Notes: generated by a model not told the origin, from the sequence alone. Positions 16,534-26,009 are shown, numbered from the stretch's first letter. The stretch: 64,000 bases of DNA from Betaproteobacteria bacterium UBA3031 (GCA_002367635.1 DFDI01000088.1:17970-81969); one strand, 5' to 3'. Made by a program: numbers and translations.

Positions 16534-17421
16534 TCACCTCATGGCCCAAAGGTGTGCCGCCAGGAGTCCTCTCCAAGGTTTATATTGGATCAACCACTGC
16601 TCTGCCTCGGATACCGACAGCGTTTTTTTTCCCAGCAATTGTTGTATTTTTTTTCGCACAACCATATCGCCATGTAGAGAACCATCCAAAAACGAATACC
16701 CTCTGAGTAAAGTATTGCTCACTGTCCATGGGCCAACACCTTTAAACGACAGCAGAGCGCGTGAAATTGGCTCAAAATCAGAATCCACACTAGGAGTCTC
16801 CTCCAACGACAGTTCACCAGACGCAATTGCTACGGCTAAGGAATGGATCGTATTCGATTTAGCTGATGAAATTCCAAAATTTCGCAGCTCATGCACATTG
16901 TATTTCGCAATAAATTTAGGTTGAGGAAAGCAAAACAATCCAGACGAATGAATCGTACCCATACCTTTTATGAAACGTGATCTCATCGAAGTCGCCGCCG
17001 CAACGCTGACCTGCTGGCCGATAACAGAAGAAATCAACGCCTCCCAGGGAGAGACGGCCTGAGGCACCCGCAACCCCCTGGTCTCAATGATCGTTCGCCT
17101 TAATATGTGATCTTCAAGCGCCATCGATTCGAAGTCAGCTACAGGCTGAAGCAATCCCAACACCCGAGACACAAGAGAATTGACAATAAACTGCAAGCGC
17201 GATTTCTTTAATCGCGCATCGACATCTGCCTCAACACTAACTTTATCATCATGAAAATTGATCGCAAAATACGCCGGAACTCCATCAACCCAAAAAGCTT
17301 TTTCAAACCCTGCCCCCGATACCTTCTCCGACACTCCTGCTTGATCCCTTCCGTAATACTGTAAAACACCCTCTGACCTAAAATTATTGGGTACTGAAAT
17401 GGTTAAACTCAGAGCAGTCAT
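16534..17421 (-). CDS. alkA: DNA-3-methyladenine glycosylase II (AlkA-like)
   Basis: This protein of 295 residues should excise alkylated bases from DNA. It has an N-terminal AlkA beta domain and the helix-hairpin-helix glycosylase core: SPWEALISSVIGQQVS, then LSFKGVGPWTVSNTLLRG. The expected catalytic aspartate is in the following GDMVVRKK segment. The C-terminal KPWRGLLAAHLW is the usual YRPWRS-type ending. The ATG at 17421 has AAAAGG 8 bases upstream and is preferred to the one at 17442. It is divergent from the solute-binding-fold gene. Confidence 0.88.
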   Translation of the reverse strand: MTALSLTISVPNNFRSEGVLQYYGRDQAGVSEKVSGAGFEKAFWVDGVPAYFAINFHDDKVSVEADVDARLKKSRLQFIVNSLVSRVLGLLQPVADFESMALEDHILRRTIIETRGLRVPQAVSPWEALISSVIGQQVSVAAATSMRSRFIKGMGTIHSSGLFCFPQPKFIAKYNVHELRNFGISSAKSNTIHSLAVAIASGELSLEETPSVDSDFEPISRALLSFKGVGPWTVSNTLLRGYSFLDGSLHGDMVVRKKIQQLLGKKTLSVSEAEQWLIQYKPWRGLLAAHLWAMR

Positions 17422-17475
17422 TTTTATACCTTTTAGAGTCAATTATTACCCCAGTAATATTGTTAAAATTAGGGT

Positions 17476-17501
17476 GTCCTAGCGGAGGAGTATCTTAGGA
17501 C
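17476..17501. promoter_or_regulatory. Inverted repeat in a divergent promoter region
   Basis: GTCCTA (17476-17481) and TAGGAC (17496-17501) form a perfect inverted repeat with 14 bases between. It lies between alkA and the gene at 17528 and may be an operator; no regulator is assigned. Confidence 0.3.
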
Positions 17502-17527
17502 TATAACCAAATAAAAAAAGGTACGTT

Positions 17528-18265
17528 ATGACGAATCCAATCATTAATAATGTTAAAGATGAACTCACAAAAAATAACATTCTCAGAATCGGAATCAACG
17601 CATCTAATTTTTTGTTAGTTTCAAGTATCGACATCGAAGGCGTGCCCTTTGGTATCGCCCCTGATTTAGGACGAATGTTTGCAGAGGAAATTGATGCGGC
17701 TCCTAAGTTCATAGTCTTTGAGACACCAGGAAAATTAGCAGATGCAGGACTAGAAGGGGCCTGGGATATTGCGTTCGTTGGCAATGAGCCTCAACGGGCT
17801 AAAGACATTGCTTTTTCCGCCCCTTACCTAGAAATACCAGTAACTTTCTTGGTGCGTGAAAACTCGCCTATTAACAGTCTGTCTGATATCGACCAGGTAG
17901 GAAACCGTATTTCAGTGATGGGTCGCAGCGCTTACGATTTATATTTGACGGCTACGATCAAAAACGCGACGATCATTCGCGCCCAATCCATAGACGAATC
18001 ATTTGAGCAATTCGTAAGCGATGAGCTCGAAGTCTTAGGCGGTCTGAAACCAAGACTTGCATCTGACTGCAAAAAAATACCTGGGAGTCGAGTTCTCGAT
18101 GGTCAAATTACATCCGTCAAGCAATCAGCAGGAACACTGCCTACGTATTCAACCAGTGCCAAATACCTACATGACTTTATCGAACGAGCTAAAGCAACTG
18201 GTGTAATCGATAACTTAATCAATAAGTATCAAGTGAAAGGTGTGATTGTTGCACCACTCGTATAA
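17528..18265 (+). CDS. Solute-binding protein family 3 fold, without signal peptide
   Basis: This 245-residue protein has the type 3 periplasmic-binding fold of polar amino acid receptors: LRIGINASNFLL, a GIAPDLGRMFAEEI segment, WDIAFVGNEPQRAKDIAFSAPY and a hinge IPVTFLVREN. No signal peptide or lipobox is present and an in-frame TAA lies just upstream of the ATG, so it cannot be extended. AAAGGT precedes the start. It is therefore probably cytoplasmic and not an ABC receptor in the usual sense. No permease genes are nearby. It is convergent with the RraA-like gene with only 13 bases between. Confidence 0.8.
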   Translation: MTNPIINNVKDELTKNNILRIGINASNFLLVSSIDIEGVPFGIAPDLGRMFAEEIDAAPKFIVFETPGKLADAGLEGAWDIAFVGNEPQRAKDIAFSAPYLEIPVTFLVRENSPINSLSDIDQVGNRISVMGRSAYDLYLTATIKNATIIRAQSIDESFEQFVSDELEVLGGLKPRLASDCKKIPGSRVLDGQITSVKQSAGTLPTYSTSAKYLHDFIERAKATGVIDNLINKYQVKGVIVAPLV

Positions 18266-18266
18266 A

Positions 18267-18304
18267 TGATGAAGCAGTTCAAATGCGTTTAAAATGCTTC
18301 ATCA
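18267..18304. terminator. Hairpin between convergent genes
   Basis: TGATGAAGCA and TGCTTCATCA form a perfect 10-bp stem (18267-18276 with 18295-18304) around an 18-base loop between two convergent stop codons. There is no T tract, so it may only block read-through or stabilise both transcripts. Confidence 0.45.
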
Positions 18305-18932
18305 CTTCGGTGAAACTTATACCGCGTCGAATTTCCGCTGTTGCTTGAAGATCATCCTTTTGATATAGCGTCGCCTTCTCGAGCACGGTAAACGCCTTGG
18401 CATGCGGAATCACGACTAATCCGGTTGAGTCGCCAATAATGATATCGCCACTTTCGACAGCGATCCCGTCCAATGAAATGGGACCGCCTATTGATTTGAC
18501 ATGAAGTCGTGTGCGACCAGTTGTCGGTATCACATATCGACTGAAAACATTAAATCCACACGCATTAATTTCGTCCACATCACGCACAGATCCATCAACT
18601 ACAAGCCCAGAAATTCCTTTAACTGAAGCAGCTAGCGATGCCATGCCGCCCCATATAGAGGCTTTAGCTCCTTTAGCGGCAACCACAATTACGTCACCCT
18701 TTTCGGCCCTATCAATCATTGCACCAACCCGAAATTCATGTGATGAAAAAGTGCCTGCCTCGCCGACCTCAACCTCAACCGTTAAGGCTCTCCCGACCAC
18801 TCGCATACTCGGTTCAACGGGACGTATTGATACGGAGCTGTTAATAAATTTTCCTACGTCATCAAGCGCATTGGCTAAGGTCGCAGTTGGGATATCTTTG
18901 AGCGCCTCAATAATTTCATCTAGATCAGTCAT
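18279..18932 (-). CDS. RraA-family protein (HMG/CHA-type aldolase or decarboxylase)
   Basis: This 217-residue protein belongs to the RraA/demethylmenaquinone methyltransferase-like fold. It has the family signature GGMASLAASVKGISGLVVDG followed by SVRD, in which the Arg-Asp pair binds metal and substrate, and the tail GDIIIGDSTGLVVIP. Such enzymes cleave 4-hydroxy-4-methyl-2-oxoglutarate or 4-carboxy-4-hydroxy-2-oxoadipate, or decarboxylate oxaloacetate. AGGA stands 6 bases before the ATG. It lies 72 bases downstream of a sugar-acid dehydratase on the same strand, which suggests an aldolase step in a sugar-acid route; that role is inference. Confidence 0.82.
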   Translation of the reverse strand: MTDLDEIIEALKDIPTATLANALDDVGKFINSSVSIRPVEPSMRVVGRALTVEVEVGEAGTFSSHEFRVGAMIDRAEKGDVIVVAAKGAKASIWGGMASLAASVKGISGLVVDGSVRDVDEINACGFNVFSRYVIPTTGRTRLHVKSIGGPISLDGIAVESGDIIIGDSTGLVVIPHAKAFTVLEKATLYQKDDLQATAEIRRGISFTEVMKHFKRI

Positions 18933-19004
18933 AAAAAATCCTATTGAACTTAGAAGTACTGTTCATAATTGAAAAAAGTGCTCTGATGTCGACCGACAAT
19001 ACAC

Positions 19005-20855
19005 TCAATGATTGTCTCTAGGGATCCCTTTCTTTTGATCAATCTTTTGATATTTAATAGCCGGCTTGAGCACCATCCCCTCCGACAATTCATCCACAAG
19101 ATCTCTTTGAATTTCTTGCCAAGGCGTTTGACTATCTGGAATCGGATGTCCACCAGCTTCTTTTAATTTTCTTTGTCGACGTAAAATCTCGGCCTTGGAA
19201 ACCTTAAGATCCACGGATCGCTTATTGAGGTCGACACGAACAATGTCATTAGTTTTAAGGATGGCAAGATTGCCTCCGGTTGCAGCTTCTGGAGAAGCAT
19301 TCAAAATCGATGGAGACCCCGAAGTTCCCGACTGCCTACCATCGCCAATACACGGAAGCTCCTGAACACCCGCTTTAATCAGCCGTGCAGGTGGTTGCAT
19401 ATTGACAACTTCAGCTGCTCCTGGGTATCCAACCGGACCAACGCCGCGTACAAAAAGTATACATGTATCATCGATTTTTAATTTTGAGTCATCAATTCGG
19501 TTGTGGTAATCCTCTGGCCCCTCAAACACGATAGCTCTTCCTTCAAATGCATTGAGATCCTTAGGGTTGGACAGATACTTTTCTTTGAATGCATCAGAAA
19601 TAACGCTGGTCTTCATGATTGCACTGTCAAAAAGATTACCTTTCATATGCAGAAATCCGGCTTGACTCTTCATTGGCTTTTTCATAGACCAAATAACACT
19701 TTCGTCTAAAACCTTGGTTTTGTGACAGTTTTGATAAAGTGTTTTTCCGTTCACTGTTAATGCTGTTTTATTGATTAATCCAGCTCTGGCCAGACGACTC
19801 ACGACAGCCGGAACGCCTCCCGCGTGGTGAAAATCTTCACCCAGGTACTCACCGGCTGGTTGCATATTGACTATAAGAGGCACGTTATAGCCGACACGCT
19901 CCCAATCATCATTGTTTATTTTTACACCAAGGTGCTTCGCAATGGCGTTAAAGTGGATTGGTGCATTAGTTGATCCACCAATTGCCGAATTAACAGCGAT
20001 CATGTTTTCAAAGGCTGACTTTGTCATGATTTTTGATGGGCGGAGGTCCTCCCAAACCATCTCAACGATCCGCTTGCCCGTCAAGTAAGCATTTTCAGCC
20101 CGCTCACGATGCGGAGCTGGTATGGCCGCCCCACCGGGCAGTGACATGCCAATTGCTTCTGCTAGCGCATTCATGGTGGAGGCTGTACCCATCGTATTAC
20201 AATGTCCAGCTGATGGCGCCGATGACGCGATTATATCTATGTATTGCTCATGATTAATCTCTCCCGCCGCGAGCAACTTCCTAGCCTCCCACACGATAGT
20301 TCCAGACCCAGTTCGCTTGCCTCTAAACCACCCGTTAAGCATCGGGCCTCCCGACAATACGATCGCAGGAATATCTACTGTTGCGGCGGCCATCAATTGA
20401 GCAGGTGTGGTCTTGTCGCACCCTGTGGTTAGGACGACTCCATCAATAAAATACCCATAGAGCAATTCGACCAAGCCGAGGTAACACAAGTTGCGATCTA
20501 ATGTGGCACTTGGTCGTTTACCCGTCTCCTGAATTGGATGCACCGGAAATTCAAAGGCAATCCCCCCTGCCTCTCGTATTCCTTCTCTTACTCTTTTTGC
20601 TAGCTCTAAGTGATGACGATTACAAGGAGATAAATCTGATCCAGATTGAGCAATACCAATAATGGGCTTTCCAGACTGCAACTCTTGACGGCTGATACCC
20701 CAATTCATATAACGCTCGATGTAGAGCGCCGTCATATCGGGGTTATCTGGGTTGTTAAACCATTGCCTAGAACGCAATCGAGTTGGATCCATACCCTCAC
20801 CACTAGCCTTACTGGCAATCTTTTTCTTTTTAGATGTCTTATTTGAATCGCGCAC
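19005..20855 (-). CDS. IlvD/Edd-family dehydratase, sugar-acid (arabonate/xylonate) type
   Basis: This 616-residue Fe-S dehydratase would remove water from a sugar acid to give a 2-keto-3-deoxy acid. The cluster cysteines are C78 (SPCNRHH), C146 ([11 protein letters not shown]) and C219 ([14 protein letters not shown]). The N-terminal segment [19 protein letters not shown] marks the sugar-acid branch rather than true IlvD. The start is GTG with AGGGGG 4-5 bases before it; residues 8-14 are lysine-rich. The RraA-like gene follows on the same strand. A GguC/AraD1-like protein encoded at 57333 could act on a related intermediate. The exact sugar acid is not determined. Confidence 0.88.
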   Translation of the reverse strand: MRDSNKTSKKKKIASKASGEGMDPTRLRSRQWFNNPDNPDMTALYIERYMNWGISRQELQSGKPIIGIAQSGSDLSPCNRHHLELAKRVREGIREAGGIAFEFPVHPIQETGKRPSATLDRNLCYLGLVELLYGYFIDGVVLTTGCDKTTPAQLMAAATVDIPAIVLSGGPMLNGWFRGKRTGSGTIVWEARKLLAAGEINHEQYIDIIASSAPSAGHCNTMGTASTMNALAEAIGMSLPGGAAIPAPHRERAENAYLTGKRIVEMVWEDLRPSKIMTKSAFENMIAVNSAIGGSTNAPIHFNAIAKHLGVKINNDDWERVGYNVPLIVNMQPAGEYLGEDFHHAGGVPAVVSRLARAGLINKTALTVNGKTLYQNCHKTKVLDESVIWSMKKPMKSQAGFLHMKGNLFDSAIMKTSVISDAFKEKYLSNPKDLNAFEGRAIVFEGPEDYHNRIDDSKLKIDDTCILFVRGVGPVGYPGAAEVVNMQPPARLIKAGVQELPCIGDGRQSGTSGSPSILNASPEAATGGNLAILKTNDIVRVDLNKRSVDLKVSKAEILRRQRKLKEAGGHPIPDSQTPWQEIQRDLVDELSEGMVLKPAIKYQKIDQKKGIPRDNH

Positions 20856-20981
20856 TTAGCCCCCTAATAATTATCAATGTCGACTGACTCATTATGCTCA
20901 GTTTTTAAGTGTCAATCTATAAATTAGATTTGGAGGCTGAGGAAGACTAGCTATCAATCGAGAGATGAGCTGCTTTAGCAC

Positions 20982-21011
20982 AAAAAAAAGCCACTTTAAC
21001 CATAAAGCGAC
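20982..21011 (-). terminator. Intrinsic terminator after the response regulator gene
   Basis: On the minus strand GTCGCTTTA and TAAAGTGGC pair over 9 bp (two G-U wobbles) around a 4-base loop and are followed by eight Ts. It lies about 125 bases past the response regulator stop and separates it from the dehydratase gene. Confidence 0.8.
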
Positions 21012-21134
21012 CTTATATAAAGAAGGAGTCTTGTTACATAACCAGATTTAAGATACATGAGCCGGCTTGGTATGGTCTGAGCAAATTAACGGCCGTAAAG
21101 TTAGGAATTCTTCCTGAAATGATATCTCCTCAAC

Positions 21135-21785
21135 CTAAGCCTTATCCGCTGAAGAGATAATTCCATGATCGAGAGCAATACGTACGATTTGCGCTGCAGT
21201 CGTAGCGCCCAACTTTTGTCTAATATTCGATTGGTAATTCGCTACCGTTTTATAAGCGATATGAAGCGCCTCCGATATCTCATGTAAGGATTGCCCCTGC
21301 ACCAATAAACGGAAAATTTCAAATTCTCGACCTGAAAGTAAGTCAATATTTTGCTCACCACCGGGTATTGTCTGGGCGGCAATCAACTGAGCCATTTCAC
21401 TACTTAAATACAATTTACCCATCGCGACCTGACGTACAGCATCAATCAAGACTTCTGGGGCCGCTGACTTGGTAACGTACCCTTTAGCTCCCGCTTGAAA
21501 GGCACGATTTACGAATATTATTTCTTCATGCATACTAAAAATCAGAATTTTTTGTTCCGGAACTCGAGTTAGCACTCGTCGCGTCACTTCGATACCACTC
21601 ATACCAGGCAGCGTGATGTCCATCACCACGACGTCAGGCAGATGATCACAAATGAGACGATACCCCTCGTTCCCAGTCTCTCCTTCAGCCACAACTTTGA
21701 TGTACGAGTCTCTCTCAAGCAATCTACGATAGCCTTCTCGAACAACAGCATGATCATCAATCAGGATTACATTAATTTCTTGCAT
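21135..21785 (-). CDS. Response regulator, NarL/FixJ (LuxR) type
   Basis: This 216-residue regulator has a receiver domain with acidic pair D10-D11, phosphoacceptor D56 (VVVMDITLPG) and lysine in YVTKSAAP, and a C-terminal LuxR helix-turn-helix (LSGREFEIFRLL, SLHEISEALHIAYKTVANY). It begins 8 bases after the histidine kinase stop and is its cognate partner. Targets are unknown; adjacent candidates are the TonB receptor upstream of the kinase and the sugar-acid dehydratase downstream. Confidence 0.95.
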   Translation of the reverse strand: MQEINVILIDDHAVVREGYRRLLERDSYIKVVAEGETGNEGYRLICDHLPDVVVMDITLPGMSGIEVTRRVLTRVPEQKILIFSMHEEIIFVNRAFQAGAKGYVTKSAAPEVLIDAVRQVAMGKLYLSSEMAQLIAAQTIPGGEQNIDLLSGREFEIFRLLVQGQSLHEISEALHIAYKTVANYQSNIRQKLGATTAAQIVRIALDHGIISSADKA

Positions 21786-21792
21786 TACGCAA

Positions 21793-22764
21793 TCAATCTA
21801 ATTCCAAAGTTCGCCAATCGATAGGGAAATGTGCAGTAACAAAAAAACCGCTCGGCATACTAACCCCTCTTTCGAATACACCACCTAAACTTTCAACTCT
21901 TTCTCTTAAACCAACCAGTCCTACACCATCGGCACTTTCGGCATTTTCCTTATTAGATCCGTTATCACGAACCTCAATGGTTATGCTTCCGTCAGATTGG
22001 GAGCCGATCACAATGACTTTCACCTCGGTAGCATCGCTGTGCCTGACGATATTAGTTAATGCCTCCTGAACAAAGCGATAAATAGTTATGTTGACCGTCT
22101 CATCAAGACTCATACCCTCGATATCAATTGTTGAGCCCCAAGAAATATTCTCAAAACGACGCCGCCACTCATCAATCATATATTCTAAAGCGGCAACCAC
22201 GCCTAGCTCATCCAACGCAACCGGCCTCAATTGCTTCAGTAAATCTCTAACACCAGAAAATAACTTTCCAGAAACATCTACGATCGATTTAGCTTGTTCA
22301 TAAAGGTCACTACCCTCTCGAACAGAATTCCTAATTGCGACCCCATCGATCATAATCGCGTTCATACTTTGTCCGAATTCATCGTGCAACTCACGAGCAA
22401 TCGCACGACGTTCTGCCTCCTGAATTTCAATATTCTTCCTGGTGAGTCGACGATTTTTCTCTAATGCGCTAGCCAATTCATTCTGAACCGCCATTTGAAG
22501 ATCCGTTTGTTTACGCAATTGGTGCGTCCGACGAATCAGCACTCCAACCATCATAATGAAAATGACCAAAAGTACTAATGGAAGCTCATCCAACTGCCAA
22601 GTCTCCATCGACTCAGTTAAACGCGCCAGCTCTTCACTTAACTCGAGATACGACGCGCAAAAGAAAAACAATACGGTCACTCCAGAAATTACCAGCATGT
22701 CTATCCACACCATTGGTGAGCGCACACGTGGCACCGTCATCTTCTTTTTTTGTTGTAAGAGCAT
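21793..22764 (-). CDS. Membrane histidine kinase, HisKA_3 (NarX/UhpB-like) type
   Basis: This 323-residue sensor has two membrane helices (about 20-40 and 61-77) flanking a very short periplasmic loop of about 20 residues. A cytoplasmic coiled-coil follows, then the H-box with His127 (RAIARELHDEFGQSM) and a HATPase domain with N-box RFVQEALTNIVRHS, G1 VRDNG and G2 GLVGLRERV. The tiny periplasmic loop argues for sensing within the membrane or through a partner protein. It forms an operon with the response regulator 8 bases downstream. An alternative start lies at codon 9. Confidence 0.93.
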   Translation of the reverse strand: MLLQQKKKMTVPRVRSPMVWIDMLVISGVTVLFFFCASYLELSEELARLTESMETWQLDELPLVLLVIFIMMVGVLIRRTHQLRKQTDLQMAVQNELASALEKNRRLTRKNIEIQEAERRAIARELHDEFGQSMNAIMIDGVAIRNSVREGSDLYEQAKSIVDVSGKLFSGVRDLLKQLRPVALDELGVVAALEYMIDEWRRRFENISWGSTIDIEGMSLDETVNITIYRFVQEALTNIVRHSDATEVKVIVIGSQSDGSITIEVRDNGSNKENAESADGVGLVGLRERVESLGGVFERGVSMPSGFFVTAHFPIDWRTLELD

Positions 22765-22808
22765 ATTTTGAAGGCTCCATCCTGTCTTCTAAAAATTCAG
22801 TTTACAGA

Positions 22809-22843
22809 CAAAAAAGCCCCGATTGCTAGAACAATCGAGGCTT
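22809..22843 (-). terminator. Intrinsic terminator after the TonB receptor gene
   Basis: Arms 22814-22825 and 22832-22843 form a 12-bp stem with one mismatch and a 6-base loop. On the minus strand a run of Ts follows. It separates the receptor from the two-component genes. Confidence 0.85.
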
Positions 22844-22880
22844 AATCTGAATTATGAACGATCAACTAAAATCCAAGCAA

Positions 22881-25151
22881 TCACCCATCAAAACTATATT
22901 TGATCCCTAAAAAGGCCCCTAACGGAGCTCCAAGCCCCCTAAACTGCTCCGCGCGGTTAGTGCTGTTATTGAACGTCCCATCGACAAAGAAGTTTTGCCC
23001 AAGAATACCCATATTTTCATATGATTCATCGAATAAATTCGTAACTTTAAAGAAAATTTGTAGAGACTTTGATGCTTGATAAGTCGAATCAAGATTAACA
23101 ACCGTGTATCCCGGAATAGTCCCATTCACATCTTGATTGTTCTCGTCACCACGTGCGTAGATCTCACTGAAATAATTAGCCGTTATTCCGGTTACCCATG
23201 CACCCAACGGCGCATACTCTGCCCGGACCTTAAAGGTGTGCTCTGGAATATTTGGCATTTTATTACCTGGGTTGACCGTAATGATCTGATTCCCACCTAC
23301 AGTTGTGTTGGATGAGTTATTTGGACTATTAATATCGAATGTGCTCTCAAAAGTCGCTTCGGTATAACTATAGTCAGTTCTTAAACGAACGTTCCCATTT
23401 CCCCATCCCACACCTGCCTCTAGGCCGCGCCGTCGCGTGTCTCCGACGTTATCAAAAAAACCTGCGTTTCCGACAGTTGAACCTGCAGCGTTGATGAACT
23501 GAATATCATTTTTTAGATCTGTATTGTAGAGAGCGAAGCTCCATTTAAAATCGTCACGTGACCCTCGAGCACCCCATTCAACTGTTTTAGCAATCACTGC
23601 ATCCAAAGGAGGGTCCGCCAAGAAAGCGTTTGGTAACTTACAAGGTGCATCTGGGTCAGCACAAGTTAACTCAACTGGTGTTGGTGCACGCATCCCCTCT
23701 GAATACGACATATACGTCGTGTAGTGTGCGGTAGGATTGTAATTCACACCTAAAGCAGGATTAAATCGCTTATAGGTATGATCTCCATTTAATTTGGGTC
23801 GCACCCCGCTCATGTCCTTAATTTTCACCTTGGCATAGTTATAACGGCCTGACGTCGATATTGAGACCTTATCGGTAAAGTCGAATTGGTCTGACACATA
23901 AATACCGTAATAGTAGTTATCACCCTCAACGTTTACTTCATTTTCAAAACCTTCTCCATTAGATGTCGTTGTCCGAATAGTTCCCGTACTGAAAGTTGCG
24001 CCTTCCTCGTCATTTTTAAAGTCACTGAATCCTAAATCAGCCGTCCCTCCCAGGCTCCACACATGGCGTTCCGTGAAATTAGTCAACTGTATCGACGTCC
24101 CATATCCATTTGTGTTCGTCGTTGATCCCTCGTTAGCACCTGGACATTCCGTCTCATCTGTACTTCCGTCACAAGTTACACCGTTAGATGAGCCGTCAAA
24201 CTCATCATTCACGTTGCTGTTGATGTTTTCATTTTTCGAATGACGAATATAAGCTGCTCCAGCTAGCAGCTGATCGTCACTCAGATATCTTTTCCAATCA
24301 AGATTCAAAAATGCCAATTCATTCTCATTGGTATCAGGGAACGTATAACCCTGCTCTGGGTTATTTAAGAATGAGACCGGCAGCGCTTGAGTACCACTGA
24401 GTTTTGTATCCGCCCACGTAAAGCTGAGATCAATATCGGCGTCTTCACTCTCTGAGCCCACCTTCACAAAAAATTGCCTCACTTCACTGCTAGACTCATC
24501 CCTCCAACCATCTTCATCGAAAAAAGATCCAGCAACGAACAAATCATTCGATCCATTACTTGATCCATGCTCAAACTGTAAATTTTGTCGCCCCCAAGAC
24601 CCTCCAGATAGACTCAATTCTGACCCAGGATTCTGAAATCCAGACTTTGTCGTTAACGACAACACACCGCCAAGCGAATTCAATCCGTACGCGGGGTTAG
24701 AACCAGGGATCAAGTTGATCGTAGAAATCGCATTCTGAGGAATCATGTCCCATCTAAGCGTGTCTCCAAAAGACTCATTGACCTTGGTCCCATCCATGAA
24801 CACTGCCAGTCCTTGCGGGTTACCCAGAAGCGGGGACGCCAATTGCCCTCTAAACATCACGTCAGGCATAAACGGATTACCTTGAGCATGATTGACCGCT
24901 ACGGAATTCAAATTCCTCTCAAGAAACTCTGCAGCATTCGTCGTATTTTGTTGGCTAATCGCCTTACTATTGACCGCCTGCACATTATTGGGGACCTTCG
25001 TAATACTGGTGCCCACTCCAGGAACAGGAGTGGTGGAAATAATTTCAATACTGTCTGTCTCAAGTTCGTTAATTCGATTTTCGGCATGTGCATTCGAAAA
25101 GACGAAGAGTAGGCTCACGAAATACAACATCAAATTTATAAAACTTCTCAT
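22881..25151 (-). CDS. TonB-dependent outer-membrane receptor
   Basis: This protein of about 756 residues should import a metal chelate or another large ligand through the outer membrane. It has a signal peptide (MRSFINLMLYFVSLLFVFSNAHA), a plug domain (about 45-160: FLERNLNSVAVNHAQGNPFMPDVMFRG, GGVLSLTTKSG) and a 22-strand barrel ending near residue 750 with YSFDG. The ATG at 25151 gives the proper signal peptide and has AGG 8 bases upstream; the upstream ATG at 25196 would add 15 non-leader residues. A loop has paired Cys segments (TCDGSTDETECPG; CADPDAPCKLP). The untranslated leader is structured. The substrate is unknown. Confidence 0.93.
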   Translation of the reverse strand: MRSFINLMLYFVSLLFVFSNAHAENRINELETDSIEIISTTPVPGVGTSITKVPNNVQAVNSKAISQQNTTNAAEFLERNLNSVAVNHAQGNPFMPDVMFRGQLASPLLGNPQGLAVFMDGTKVNESFGDTLRWDMIPQNAISTINLIPGSNPAYGLNSLGGVLSLTTKSGFQNPGSELSLSGGSWGRQNLQFEHGSSNGSNDLFVAGSFFDEDGWRDESSSEVRQFFVKVGSESEDADIDLSFTWADTKLSGTQALPVSFLNNPEQGYTFPDTNENELAFLNLDWKRYLSDDQLLAGAAYIRHSKNENINSNVNDEFDGSSNGVTCDGSTDETECPGANEGSTTNTNGYGTSIQLTNFTERHVWSLGGTADLGFSDFKNDEEGATFSTGTIRTTTSNGEGFENEVNVEGDNYYYGIYVSDQFDFTDKVSISTSGRYNYAKVKIKDMSGVRPKLNGDHTYKRFNPALGVNYNPTAHYTTYMSYSEGMRAPTPVELTCADPDAPCKLPNAFLADPPLDAVIAKTVEWGARGSRDDFKWSFALYNTDLKNDIQFINAAGSTVGNAGFFDNVGDTRRRGLEAGVGWGNGNVRLRTDYSYTEATFESTFDINSPNNSSNTTVGGNQIITVNPGNKMPNIPEHTFKVRAEYAPLGAWVTGITANYFSEIYARGDENNQDVNGTIPGYTVVNLDSTYQASKSLQIFFKVTNLFDESYENMGILGQNFFVDGTFNNSTNRAEQFRGLGAPLGAFLGIKYSFDG

Positions 25152-25186
25152 ATTAAAACCTGTGATATTAAAAAAATCGACTGGAA

Positions 25187-25229
25187 AGGATACCACTCGG
25201 CCTTATCCTCCGCATCGGGAAATATTCCC
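25187..25229 (-). promoter_or_regulatory. Two hairpins in the leader of the TonB receptor mRNA
   Basis: On the minus strand a GGGAATATTTCCC hairpin (25217-25229) is followed by AGGATA/TATCCT (25187-25192 with 25204-25209), then a seven-base T run (25170-25176) some 20 bases before the start codon. No known riboswitch class is recognised. Confidence 0.35.
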
Positions 25230-25298
25230 AATCAGCCCATAAACTCAAGACTACAATGTGGGATAAACTCAACTTTAATGCTTAATCAGGAGACATCC

Positions 25299-26000
25299 AT
25301 GCCACAAGCTTTAATTTTTGACGTCTTTGGCACTGTTGTGGATTGGCGTGGCAGCATCACGCGAGAAATTCGCTCCCTTGCAAACAACAAAGGTATTCAT
25401 CTGAACGCCGGACAATTCGCCAATGATTGGCGATCGGGCTATCAACCCGCAATGAACCGAGTGCGGCAAGGGGATCTGCCTTGGTTAAACATAGATGGGC
25501 TACATAGAATAATCCTTGACGATCTTAAAAAAAAATATGGTTTAGAACATCTCTCAGAAGCAGAAACCGATGTGTTGAATCGCTCATGGCACCGACTCAA
25601 ACCCTGGCCCGACTCAGTTCGTGGCCTGAGACGATTGAAGAAAGGCTATACCATCTCACCACTATCTAACGGCAATTTTTCTTTACTTAACAATATGGCT
25701 AAAAACTCTGGCCTGCCGTGGGATTGCATCATTAGCGCCGAATTATTCGGCCATTACAAACCGGATCCTGAAACCTACCTTGGCGCAGCCAAACTCCTGG
25801 ACTTACCTCCCGAAGAGGTCATGCTTTGTGCCGCACATAAGGACGATTTATTAGCTGCTCAAGCATGTGGCCTGAGGACTGCGTTTATCAAAAGACCAAA
25901 AGAGTTTCCGCCCTCAATGAATATTGACCTATCGACGGACGCACGGTTTGACCTTAACGCGGAGAGCATCATTGATCTAGCCAACCAATTAAACGTCTGA
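25299..26000 (+). CDS. Type II haloacid dehalogenase-like HAD hydrolase
   Basis: This protein of 233 residues belongs to the L-2-haloacid dehalogenase branch of the HAD superfamily. The nucleophile is D8 (DVFGTVVDW), with SPLSNGN as motif II, lysine in GHYKPDPETY as motif III and CAAHKDDLLAA as motif IV. Classical dehalogenases have SSNxxD at motif IV; the AAHKDD form is common in uncharacterised relatives, so activity on chloroacetate or fluoroacetate is possible but unproved. AGGAGA precedes the ATG at 25299, which is preferred to one at 25278. The gene is divergent from the TonB receptor. Confidence 0.83.
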   Translation: MPQALIFDVFGTVVDWRGSITREIRSLANNKGIHLNAGQFANDWRSGYQPAMNRVRQGDLPWLNIDGLHRIILDDLKKKYGLEHLSEAETDVLNRSWHRLKPWPDSVRGLRRLKKGYTISPLSNGNFSLLNNMAKNSGLPWDCIISAELFGHYKPDPETYLGAAKLLDLPPEEVMLCAAHKDDLLAAQACGLRTAFIKRPKEFPPSMNIDLSTDARFDLNAESIIDLANQLNV

Positions 26001-26009
26001 TTAAGCCGA

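Noticed and set aside
20856..21134. Possible small RNA or gene between the dehydratase and response regulator genes
   Set aside because: Apart from the terminator at 20982-21011 no open frame with a ribosome site or RNA fold of a known class was seen.
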